DNA from: Oscarella lobularis
Lineage: Eukaryota > Porifera > Homoscleromorpha > Homosclerophorida > Oscarellidae
Assembly (NCBI RefSeq): GCF_947507565.1
Contig: NC_089185.1
Span: 434,001 to 498,000, forward strand
Reading direction: 5' to 3'
DNA length: 64,000 bases
Under the pieces are notes generated by a model that saw only the letters and a program-made list of their open reading frames with translations, was not told the origin of the DNA and searched no databases. Every line of letters begins with the position of its first letter. Positions within the stretch are counted from its first letter, which is position 1. Of the stretch, positions 1 through 9,908 are shown piece by piece. Position numbers and translations under genes: made by a program.

Positions 1-48
1 CGATGGTCGTCAAAAACGAAGCCTCCTTGAAGCGAATTCCAATAGACG

Positions 49-3000
49 ATGACGGCGACGAAACCGCACGCAACTAGCTCCGCCCCCCTCGAAGCCATTG
101 TGCCGTTGATATCAGTAGGCGCATTTTTCGACTGCGTCACTGCGATGTCTTCGCTTAAATCGGCCGGATCGATGCGTTTTTTACCTCCTATATTAGCCGA
201 GTCTCTATTCGAGTTCCAGAAGAGAGGAGTAGAGTACGGAATTTCGAAAAACGGGAGGTGAGAGCCCGAAAATCGCCATCGTACGTCCTTTTCTAGCGTT
301 TTTTTCCCTAGATGCCTCATTGGAGATGATGTGAGCTAGGAGATGGGGCTCCCAGCGGGGGAAAATCTGTATATTTGTTTCAGATGGGCTTGGGAAAGAC
401 GCTCCAAGCACTTTCCATCGCCTACTATTACAAGAACGAGTGGCCTCTTCTCATCGTCTCGCCATCGTCTCTAAAATATTCGTGGATTGAAGAAATCGAG
501 AAATGGCTACCGGAAATTCCTCCGCAGAAAATCCATCTCGTTCGAGGAGCAAACGACATTCTGTAATTAAAAAATTTTAATCGATACAATTAATAATAAT
601 GACTTTTTTTTCGAGGCCTTTTGCATCGTGTTTGGTCACCGTTATGTCAATTGGACTCTTTTCCCTAAGAAAAGGCCAAGTTCTGCTGGACGGCTTAAAG
701 AAGCAAAAATTCCAAGTCGTTATTGTCGACGAATCGCACTACATCAAAAGCAAATATTCAAATCGAACCAAGAACATTGAAAATGTTTTGAGAGCCGCCA
801 AGAGAGTGATTATGCTGAGCGGAACTCCGGCCATATCGAGACCATCGGAAGTATGACGGGTTCTATATTTATTAGTATGATTAGTGATTTGTTTTCTTTT
901 TAGTTGTTTTCTCAAATTAATGTTTTGGCTCCTAAGGTGTTTCCGAACTTCTTTGCGTTTGCTAGACGTTACTGCGAGGCGCAGTGGGATCAGTACGGCC
1001 GATTGGATATACGGTAAACGTGATACATTATGTGGTACGCTCTTCGTGACTTTTTTTTCTCAAAGCGGAGCCTCGCATTTGGAAGAACTTCACCGAAAAC
1101 TATCCAAACACGTCCTAATTCGAAGAATGAAAACGCAGGTATTCTATTTGTAGAGGAATTAATTCAATTTTATTAATTCAATTTTCAATTGAATTTGATT
1201 AGGTCTTAGATGAATTGCCGTCCAAGTTGAGACAGAAAGTCGTCTTCGAAGTACCTCCCGAAAGAATCGTGGTACGTTTCATAAAGCTTACGTATGATCT
1301 CAATGACAGACTTCACTACGTTGTTCTAGGGTATTCAAACTGATTTTGATAGTCTGAAGGAAATCGTCGAAAATGCGGACGAAGATCCTCGATACAAAGC
1401 GAGAAAGCTCGTTCTCGAAATGTACCAAAAAACGGGAGAAATAAAAGTACAAGAAAAATTGACGAAAGCGTGCCTCCCCCTCCCCCTCCTCGACGTCATC
1501 TCGCGTCTCCGTAGATTCCCGGCGTCGTCGAATACATAAAAGTGCTGTTGAAAAACGCCGACATCAAATTTCTCGTTTTCGCTCATCATTTGAAAGTCCA
1601 GTACGCCATCGCGGCGCAATTGGTCAAACTCGGCGTCAAGTTCGTTCACATCTACGGCGAAGTGGTCCCTCGTCTTAGACACGTGACAAACGCGAACGTT
1701 TTTAATTAATAATTAAAATCGAATAGTCTCGTTTTTAGGATCTCGTGAAACAATTTCAAGAAGATCCAAAGACCACTGTAGCACTTCTGAGTCTCAAAGC
1801 AGCCAACACGGTATGACGTCACAAAATTACGTCATAATATTTTTACATTTCATCCTTAGGGGCTTCACTTGACGGCGGCGACGCACGTCGTCTTCGCCGA
1901 GCTTTACTACAATCCCGGCGAATTGATTCAGGCCGAGGATCGATGTCACCGGATCGGTCAGCGACAAAATACCCACGTGCATTATTTAATAGCGAGAGGG
2001 ACCTTGGACGATGTCATGTGGACGTCTCTTTCAACGAAGGCGAGACGCGAAGTCTGCCGAGAAACGTCTTTCTATTTAATCAATATCGTTTTAGGTTGCC
2101 ATGACTACACATGTACTGAACGGAAAAGTGGAGATGATGCGCGCTGAGAATAACGACGATAGAGATCTTAGGAGTCTATTGGAAGCGTGTTTTCACTATT
2201 GGGTTGGTGATCCTCAGACAAGCGCTACTCATGATCTATCAATAGATACTCTCGTACGCAAAGCCAAGAGAGATCAAAAGGTAGTTGCGAAAATGTTTAT
2301 TGATCGATTTAATTAATTTATGTAGGCTGTCAAGTTGGATTCGGTATTGAATCTCGATTTGGAAGAGTTTTCGTGGGATAATAGCGATGCGGAAAATCTA
2401 CTTTTGTCCGAACCTCGTGTCGTGCAAAGACGAAAGAAATCCAAAGAAAATTTTGCCGTTCTGTTTGACGACAGCGACGACGATTTCGAACCTCAAAAGA
2501 AACGACTCAAACCACGTCAAGAATCGAATCTCCCGTCTCCTCTTCAATCCGACGACGACGACGACGACGACGACGACGATTTGTCCTCTTCGTTTCTCAG
2601 TGCGGACGGCGTTGCCGGCGAAGATGAGGCGCCGGCAATCGAAATCGACGACGATAACGACTTCGAAAACGATTTGATAGAAACAATGGACAAGATTCTT
2701 CAAAGGGAAGACGAGTCGTCGAGGATCTTAGCGGAAGCAGGACTCGATAAGCAATTGCTCGAAGAAGTGTTCGCTTGTGACGACGTGGAATTCTCGTCGA
2801 CGCAAAACGTTTGCGAGGTAAGAGAGCGCACCCCAACGTTTTCTCACTTAAAAAATCATTCAAATTTTAAGGGTACTGCCAAGTTTTTTCCTACGCACGA
2901 TATTCGTCTTCCCGACGATATTCCCTTTTATAGCAAGCCTCTAGTACCGGCTGCTGACGATAGTAGCGGAAAACTTAAATTTTTTATTAGTGTTTACACC

Positions 3001-4257
3001 GAACGATTTCACATTTACAACGAGGTAAAAAGTCGGTGCCTTTTGAAATTAGCTTAGATGATCAAGCCGCGTTTTGTAGAACGACGAATTTTATCACTGC
3101 AACGTTGCTCTCAGTGAGATTCTGAGTGGGCATCAGCCAGAAAAGCTGCCTGAGATTCTATTCAGTTCCTCCAACTTCCAAGCGGCTTATCGATTTGTTA
3201 GAAAATATCAGAAGTACAGTAACGCAGCTTTTTACTCTTGCAAGCTCTATAAGCGATTTCTTTTGTAGACTAAGTGTTAGGGACAAAGTGTTGGTTCGCA
3301 ATGCGAGAGAAATCACTGCAGATGTCCGCACGACTTTAGCCGGAGTGAAACAAGTAATGAAAAGAATTAAGTCTACATTTCTACGCGTTGAATATGTGCG
3401 TGCTTCTAGCGTACTCGAGACAAAAAATTCACCCGATATCTCAATAAGGTTTTCTCTCTCTGAAAGTCAAGTCAAAGCGCCGATAGGGAAAACGCGTCAT
3501 TTTTTTAGGAGGCTTTCAACGAAACGGCCGTGTTCGACGCGGCACAAGCCGCAGGCGGAGAAATTCGCATCGTTCAAAATCCCATTACACTTCAACCTAT
3601 AGGAACGAAGTCGGGAAAAGGGAGGGTCAAGCGACAGAACGATGCTAGTCGAAAAAAAGACTTTATGTACCTACAAGCTGTCCTACCCGACGGAAAAGTC
3701 GTCTGCGCGGCTTGCATGAAATCGTTTAAAGTCGACGATAGCGCCACTGTGCCGTACGGCGGAAGATTCTGCTCCGAAGAGTGCTACACCGACTATCGCC
3801 TGAAGACGGGAAAGAGCAAGGCGAGACGGCTGCTACAGGAAGAGGAGAAAGGAATATGCGACGTGTGCCAAGTCGATACCGAGGATCTTCGAATGAAACT
3901 GCGGTAAGTTTGGTTGAGATGTCCTTTGGCAGATCTTTGACTGTTGGGGGGGGAGACAGATCGCTGGAAAATGCTGCCGATCGCTTGGACGTCTTGATGA
4001 AAACGGGAAGATTCGGCGAACTATCTGAAAACTGTTTGAAAGGAATCATTACTACTCCCATCGCCGGCAAAGTGAGCTTATATATAAAATCGAGATTATA
4101 TTTGGGAGCGAACGATGTATTTTAGCTTTGGCATGCCGATCACATAGTTCCCGTGAGCCGAGGTGGCGGAGCCTGCTCAAGGAACAACTTGAGAATTTTA
4201 TGCGTTCCCTGTCATCAGAGGGTGACAAAAGAGCAGCTGGCTAAGAAGAAAGACTGA
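49..4257 (+). CDS. ZRANB3: ZRANB3-like SNF2 annealing helicase with C-terminal HNH nuclease
   Basis: SNF2-family ATPase that in animals remodels stalled replication forks and also cuts DNA through an HNH domain. Multi-exon. Visible in order: [17 protein letters not shown] near 200-257, Walker A MGLGKT (384-401), VVIVDESHY (DEAH-like box) near 720, LSGTPA near 817, the helicase C-terminal block with DRCHRIGQ near 1945, an acidic middle with a run of about ten Asp (near 2550), the family motif FHIYNE near 3010, a Cys cluster (CAAC near 3710, CDVC near 3862) and the HNH motif [13 protein letters not shown] (near 4135) ending in KKKD and TGA. An in-frame stop at 28-30 lies upstream of the ATG at 49; a later ATG is possible. 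The NPL4-type zinc finger of vertebrate ZRANB3 was not found. Exon joins were inferred by eye. Confidence 0.93.
312..330 (+). other. 19-nt microexon of ZRANB3 just before Walker A
   Basis: The upstream exon ends at AACGGGAG before a GTGAGA donor. The next homologous sequence, MGLGKT, starts at 384 after TTTCAG. Between them 312-330 is flanked by CCCTAG and GTGAGC and encodes the missing residues so that the protein reads NGR-CLIGDD-MGLGKT. It restores both frame and homology, so the microexon is well supported by sequence. Confidence 0.85.
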
Positions 4258-4462
4258 GAAGCTTTATTATTATTTAAGGTTGGAGAAACATTTATTTGAG
4301 CAGAAATTCTATTCACAGGTTTTCGTGGACGTCAGAGTCCGTTCGTGTTCATCCGATGAAGATCGCGACTAACTAAAGGTGAAACACATGAAACTTTATT
4401 TGACAACAAACGCGAGTTCTCTCTTTTTTTATTCTCGCACAGGCATTCAAAATTTCAATCTA

Positions 4463-5177
4463 TCACATTTTCCTCTGGTTGCCAAAACCTCCCAAACCAG
4501 CCTGAGTAGCCCCCTGGTTGCTACCCATCTGCTTCGATGCGACAAACTTTCCGGCATCAATCTGATCCTGACTGAAATTCCTCTCATTTTTCTCCGACAT
4601 CTTCACACCGAGTTTTGGTCCACTGAAGCCTTTCTTCTGCGCCTGCAACAGCCAAATCGCGTCATTCGAAAAGCGCCATGGCAACGTACCTGTCTTCCCA
4701 ACGAATCAATGCAAATGAGCACCTGAACACAAAGGGAGTTGGGTGGCGAAGACGGGGGCGGAGGTGGAACAAGAACAGCGTCTTCTCACCTGTTTCATGT
4801 TCTGGCCTTCGAATAGGTCGACTGTTTGGAAGTTTTCACTGTCTGGCACCCCGTAACGTCGCACTGCCTGGGTAAACGCGCTGATATTTTCCATCTGCGA
4901 CGACCGAATGACCGGAACTGTATGGGACTCGTAAAGAATTGCAAACTGACCTGTTTAAACGCCATTTTAGACTCTTGGATTTTCTTAACGGATCCCGGTT
5001 CAAGCACATTGATGAGTCTAGGAAAAGACGGGCGGTGAAAGAGAGAGATGGAAGTTAGGAAAATTCTCTTTGTTACTTGCACAACGTCTTGCCATCCTTT
5101 AGCGCTTCTTGAAGCGCTCCTGACAGCTTTTCACCAGTTACGGCTTCGATCCAGCCACGACACTCGCTTTCGGACAT
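4463..5177 (-). CDS. Transgelin/calponin-family actin-binding protein
   Basis: Small CH-domain protein of the transgelin (SM22/Mp20) type, expected to bind and bundle actin filaments in the cytoplasm. Five short exons are visible on the minus strand. The first holds MSESECRGWIEAVTG; then LINVLEPGSVKK and SKMAFKQ; then MENISAFTQAV, RYGV and FQTVDLFEGQNM; then a very short exon with VLICIDSLGRQ; and the last with QMGSNQGATQAGLGGFG, a single calponin-like repeat near the C-terminus. The order FKQ-MEN, FQTVDLFEG and MGSNxGATQAG matches transgelins closely. The N-terminal part of the CH domain is shorter than in vertebrates. An in-frame extension back to 5276 exists; the ATG at 5177 is preferred because the family begins near this point. 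Confidence 0.88.
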
Positions 5178-5437
5178 GTTAGAGAGCGAAGTAGTTTCTC
5201 GAGAAGAACTGCACTGCGCTAAAGAGGTGGGCGCCACACCCCCGGATCTCCTGGAACCGGACCTACCACAAATCACTCGTCAAAAAAATCACAATCGCCC
5301 ATTGAGGCTGAAGTTCAAAAATAATAGGACGAGTCGTCGTCCCTGGTCGTGGCGTGGATGTCATCTCTTGGTTTATAAATCAATCCCCATGGCAACTATG
5401 TCCGGGAGTCTTGATCGTTGTTGAAGGGGTCGATGGG
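5178..5437. promoter_or_regulatory. Shared upstream region of transgelin-like and CEP126-like genes
   Basis: The start codons of the two divergent genes are about 260 bp apart, so both promoters must lie here or in adjacent 5' UTRs. No TATA box or other site was recognised with confidence. Function is inferred from position only. Confidence 0.4.
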
Positions 5438-7853
5438 ATGTTTGGCGGAGCTTACTCGTATCCTTTAGCAGCCCAAACGCGTTCTATTGTGCTTTTTCTT
5501 ACGCTTAAATATCCTTGACGAGTGTTTAGGAGAAAATATCGCGATTTAGAAACGGAGAGGCTGACAACGGGCCGCAGCAACGTCAGCCAGAGCTACCTTC
5601 TAGCGAGAAAGTTGTCCGCGGAGACAAACAAAAGAAGACGGTAAGCACAAAAAAGCCTCTTTGTGGCACACTAACGTTCCCATAAAAAAAAAGAGCGATG
5701 GAAGAGCGAAGAAAAGCGCGAGAGGAAGCCGAGAATCGGCGAAGGGAAGAGATCTTAGCGGAGCGAAGAAAGAAGCAGAGAGAAGCGTCGAGCTTGATTC
5801 GGATCCAGAAGATCCAGTTCGGCAGCAGAAAAGGGGGTCCGGGAGGAGGAGGAGGAGGAGCAAAAGGATCGACACGACCGCCTTCTCCCAAAGTCGTTCA
5901 CTTTGCACCGACCGTTGAAAGTAAGGGATTGCTTACGTGGAGAATTAATTAATACGATGATTTGATATAGGTCATCATTATTATCCATCGGCAACGGGTT
6001 CGATTGGATTCTCTTCGAATGGTCTTCGCGTAGTCGAGGGCTACAAGGTTGAACTAAGCAATCAGGGAAGTGCAAGGTCGGCATTGGACGAGGCATTGCG
6101 TGCAATTCGCAGCGGCGGAAATTCGACGCCCTCCCCTGCTCTCGCTCGTCCTTCAAGTAATGGTATAATAAATAGAAGTGCGTGGATGGAGCGGGTGGGC
6201 GCGACGAAAGAGGGGAGCGCCGCTAGACAAAAAGGCGGGAGCGATTTGTCATTGGAGGACGTATCTAGCCCCGAATTGGAGGAGGAGGAGGAGGAGGAGG
6301 AGGAAGAAGACGAAAAACACAATCCAGTCAATATATCAGTGGACAGCATCGAAGACGAAAACGATTCAAAGGCAACGATAAATCACGCGGACAAAAAAGA
6401 TGAAGAGAAAAAAGAGAAAGTCGAGCCACTGCCGTCCAAAAACGTCGCGTGGACCGTTCCCATGTCGCCGTCTCTCGTTGATATTCAACGTCGACCGGCC
6501 GACGCCGATTTGTCGGACTTGCGAAAGGTGTCGTCGGAATCATGTATAGACGATCGCAAAAGCGCCGTCGGCGTCGTCGAGAGTCCGACTCCGCGTGCCA
6601 CGAAAGTCTTCGATCGTTCCGTCGTCATGAACGCGGGTGCCGCCGTCGCCGTTCACGCGGCGTTGAGCGAATACCTCGCCGGCAAAACGGTTTCGAAAGT
6701 CGCGCCGACGACGCATCAACCGGAACCGGATCCGGGAAGATTCACGTCGTACGTCCACGTGCCGACGCCTCAGCAACTCGGGAGTTCGTCGTCCCTAACG
6801 ACGGACGAACAACCGAAGGGTATTCTTAAGAAACTTAGCTCGAGCTCGACGACCTCGTTGAGAACGACGGGGTCGAAGAAATCGGTTCGATTTGCCGACG
6901 CTGAGGAGATGTCTAGCAGTAAGAAAGGCGTCGTATCTTCGTCAGGAAAGCGGGGCTGTAAATCTGAGGATAGTGGAGTTCAAAGACGCGAGGCCGTTTC
7001 TGTGGCGAGTATTGCGCGAAAGACAAAAGGCCTGAAGGGAAACGGTGCTGGAGCTGTGGCGCCGGCAGCCGTGACTGGCAATAGACGATACGCTGACAAT
7101 AATATCAACGGTTTGGCTGGCGGGCTGGAGAAGACGCCCACCGACGAGGAAATTAATGAACTATGGGGAAAGGTGAGGTCGTGTCTGAGAGCCGACGAAG
7201 GAAAATCTTCCTACCGAAACGGCGACACAATGGCGATTCGAAGAGCAATGACCCAACGACCTACGATGAGAGATACTTCCGAAGTGACTCTTCATTATCC
7301 GTACGACGGAGTTCGGTCTCCCAGACTGCAGCAGCAACAGCAACAGCAACAGCAGAGACAGACGACGCAGAGCGACAAACGTAACCGCGCCGTTCTTAAT
7401 TAATGGTCATTTATCTATTGATTTCTTGCAGCTATTACGGCACTTTCCTTGGAAGAGCAGCAAATCCTGAAATCTTTGGAAAGGATCAACACGAAGTTGA
7501 GTGGTAAGACCGATCGCCTTTGCCAGGGGGATTCGCGAGTTTAATTTTTAGACAAACAAGCAGCTCTTCATCAAGCAACCGTCTCCATCACAACGCTACG
7601 TCCGCAGTTTTCCCAATCAGCACTTCTAGTACAGGTAAGCCGGTTTCTTTAATTAGCTCGCATCCTAAAAGCGAAAGAATGCCTACGACAGCAGAAAAGA
7701 GCTTCCGGGGCTCTACCTAAAACGCGAATCCGCCGCAATCCGCAGGCGATTGCGGCGGCGGCGGTGGCGGCAGCTGCAGCGACGACAGGAGGCCACCAAT
7801 CGCTTTTGTCACGAACTCAGCCATCATACAAACAACCAACATACAATACGTGA
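5438..7853 (+). CDS. CEP126-like coiled-coil protein (centrosome/cilium candidate)
   Basis: Starts MFGGAYS, then a 72-nt intron (5458-5529) joins to RKYRDLETE. A highly charged helix follows (NKRRRAMEERRKAREEAE, REEILAERRKK near 5690-5790), then LDEALRAIRSGG near 6087, a long disordered middle with poly-Glu (near 6280) and poly-Gln (near 7335), and a short conserved-looking helix LSLEEQQILKSLERIN near 7450. The charged helix followed by an LDEAL.IR motif resembles the N-terminus of vertebrate CEP126, which localises to centrosomes and cilia. The similarity is partial, so the name is tentative. The last exon is ambiguous: an acceptor at CCTACGACAG gives an Ala-rich tail ending at 7853; another acceptor gives a basic tail ending at 7875. 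Confidence 0.6.
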
Positions 7854-7912
7854 CGTAAAAGCCTACAACCTATAGCTAATGTACATACAAGATAATTTTC
7901 GACTGGAAAAAC

Positions 7913-9843
7913 TCAGGCAAGTCCTTCTTCAATAATGCGCAAATCTTCGAAATCCTCCTCTATGATCTCTTTGAGATGTTTTAGACCGCGTTGCTGTTCC
8001 TTGAGATGCTGCTGAATATTCTCCAAGTGGGCAGGATCGAGATGAAACTCGCCGTCGTTCTGCGTCAATCGCGCTTGACTCTGTAGCCGAATTTGCGACA
8101 TGAGCTCGCTCAGGCGTCCCTTGAACTGAAGCGGAGCATTCAACTCGGACTGGAGACTGTCGAATTGAATTCGAAGCTGTTCTTCCTCCGGTTGAATGGC
8201 GAAGCCCTGCTTGCGAACGATCTCCTGATGGACCATGACGCTCACGATTCGTCGCGCCAATTCGACGTGCTTCCTTTTCAACTGGGCCAACTTGGACATG
8301 GTGACCGCGTGCTGTTGCTGCGCCTCGCGAATCGTCGTCTGAAGAATTTTCAATCGCGACTGATGCTGACTCGTCTCCTGCTCCTGCTGCTTCATGCGCT
8401 CGCGCACTTCGGACAGGCCGACGAGCGGAACGGGAACGAGACGCGTCGGATCGGGATTCTCCTCCTTCGCGCGATCCCACGCGAAATCGTCGACGCTCGA
8501 CGGCGGATTGCCGAGATACGCTTTCACTTGCGTCGACGTCATGCCCGTTTTCAGATAAATCTCCTCAGCTCCGTTTTGCTGCAGTTGCGATTTGCTCGAA
8601 GTCGACTGGAGAAACGTGTAGACTTTGCTCGCCGGAATTCGACGGCTTCCGCCGCCGAACGATTGCTCGGCGACGTAGAGAACGACTTCCGTGTGATCGT
8701 TCGGTAGGCCTCGAATGCTTTCCACGTGAACGCTCAACTCCTGTTTGCCGCCTAGGATACGATGAAACGTCTGCTCGATTTGAGTTTTCTTCTCCTTCAA
8801 GTCGCCTTCGCGTTGTCGAAATCGGATCCCGATGATCCCGTCTTCGTCTTTCGATTCGAATAGGCGATTATAAGCGATCGCTTTGAAACGACAGAAGGGA
8901 TTGTCCGAAGCGAAGTCCACCGTTTGCTGCGAGTTGGCGATTCCCTTTCCGAAGCCCCAATACGCTTGCAACTGATTAAACTTGGCCAACACTTTATCGC
9001 GATCGTCGCCGAACAAGACCGGCTGGGACAAGGCTTGGACCATCAATGCAAGACTAAGATTTTGCTGTGGCTGTTGCTGTGGCTGTTGAAGACCGCTACC
9101 GCCACCGAGCCCCAGCCCAACGCCTCCCAGCATGCCTCTCTGCCCTAGAGAGGTAGTTCCCCCTAGTCCAAGTCCACTAGTTGGAACACCGAGACTTTGA
9201 CCTAGTCCCAAGTTCAGACCTCCCTGCTGCTGCTGTTGCTGGCCCAGCGTCAATCCCCCGCCGCCCAAACCCAAGCCTCCGCCGCCGCCCAAACCCCAGC
9301 CTCCGCCGCCGCCCAAACCCAAGCTTCCACCGCCGCCGCTCAAACCCAAACTTCCACCGCCCAAACTTGAGGTACCCAAGCCCAAGCCAGTCGTGCCCTG
9401 TTGACCCAGTTTCAACCCTCCACCGCCGCCTAAAGTCGATCCGCTCGCTCCTAAGCCACTGCCTAAGCTGCTGCCCAACGACAAGCCTCCTTGTGGCTGT
9501 TGTTGACCCAAGCCTAACGTTCCTCTCCCGATGCCTCCTAAGGTCGACTGCTGTTGTTGCTGGCCGAGACCGAGACCGAGGCCGAGATTTAAACCGCCAC
9601 CGCTGCCTATGCTGGCAGTGGGCTGTTGACGAATTTGAGGCTGTCCTATTCCGAGCTTAAGACCCGTTCCTCCTTGCAGCGTCTGTCCTAAGTTCAGTCC
9701 TAGCGTTGTTCCTCCTTGCGGCTGGCCGCCGAGATTCAGACCAGGTCCTAAAGGGGCCTCACGTTGAGAAAAGTCAATGCAGTACTAAGGCGCGGTATAA
9801 AGGTAGACAAATAACCTCCAAGTTTTAATCCTTGGGACATCAT
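7913..9843 (-). CDS. NUP54: Nucleoporin NUP54 with LG instead of FG repeats
   Basis: Central-channel nucleoporin (NUP62-NUP58-NUP54 complex). Two exons: 9816-9843 (starts MMSQGLKLG) and 7913-9747, split by a 68-nt intron; together 620 codons plus stop. Residues 1-254 are Gly/Leu/Gln-rich (LGLG, LNLG, SLGLG units, poly-Gln) and contain no phenylalanine. The conserved part starts at VLFGDDRDKVLAKFNQLQAYWG and includes NPFCRFKAIAYN, the alpha/beta region, and the C-terminal coiled coils with EEEQLRIQFDSLQSELNAP and KGRLSELMSQIR, ending EEGLA. These blocks match vertebrate NUP54 strongly. The divergent INTS13 gene begins 65 bp away; the CEP126-like gene converges with about 59 bp between stops. 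Confidence 0.96.
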
Positions 9844-9908
9844 TGTGGAAGTGCAGGCTCCGGTTCCTACTTCAGTTTATCCGGGGGCCCCTGTCGGCGA
9901 GAGTCGTG
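9844..9908. promoter_or_regulatory. 65-bp head-to-head spacer between NUP54 and INTS13
   Basis: NUP54 begins with tandem ATGs ending at 9843 on the minus strand and INTS13 begins with ATG at 9909 on the plus strand. The spacer must hold both 5' UTRs or overlapping transcription starts. It probably forms part of a bidirectional promoter. No motif was recognised. Confidence 0.5.

Noticed and set aside
2530-2580. GAC repeat as a simple microsatellite
   Set aside because: It is in frame inside the ZRANB3 acidic linker as poly-Asp, so it is coding sequence even if it is length-variable.
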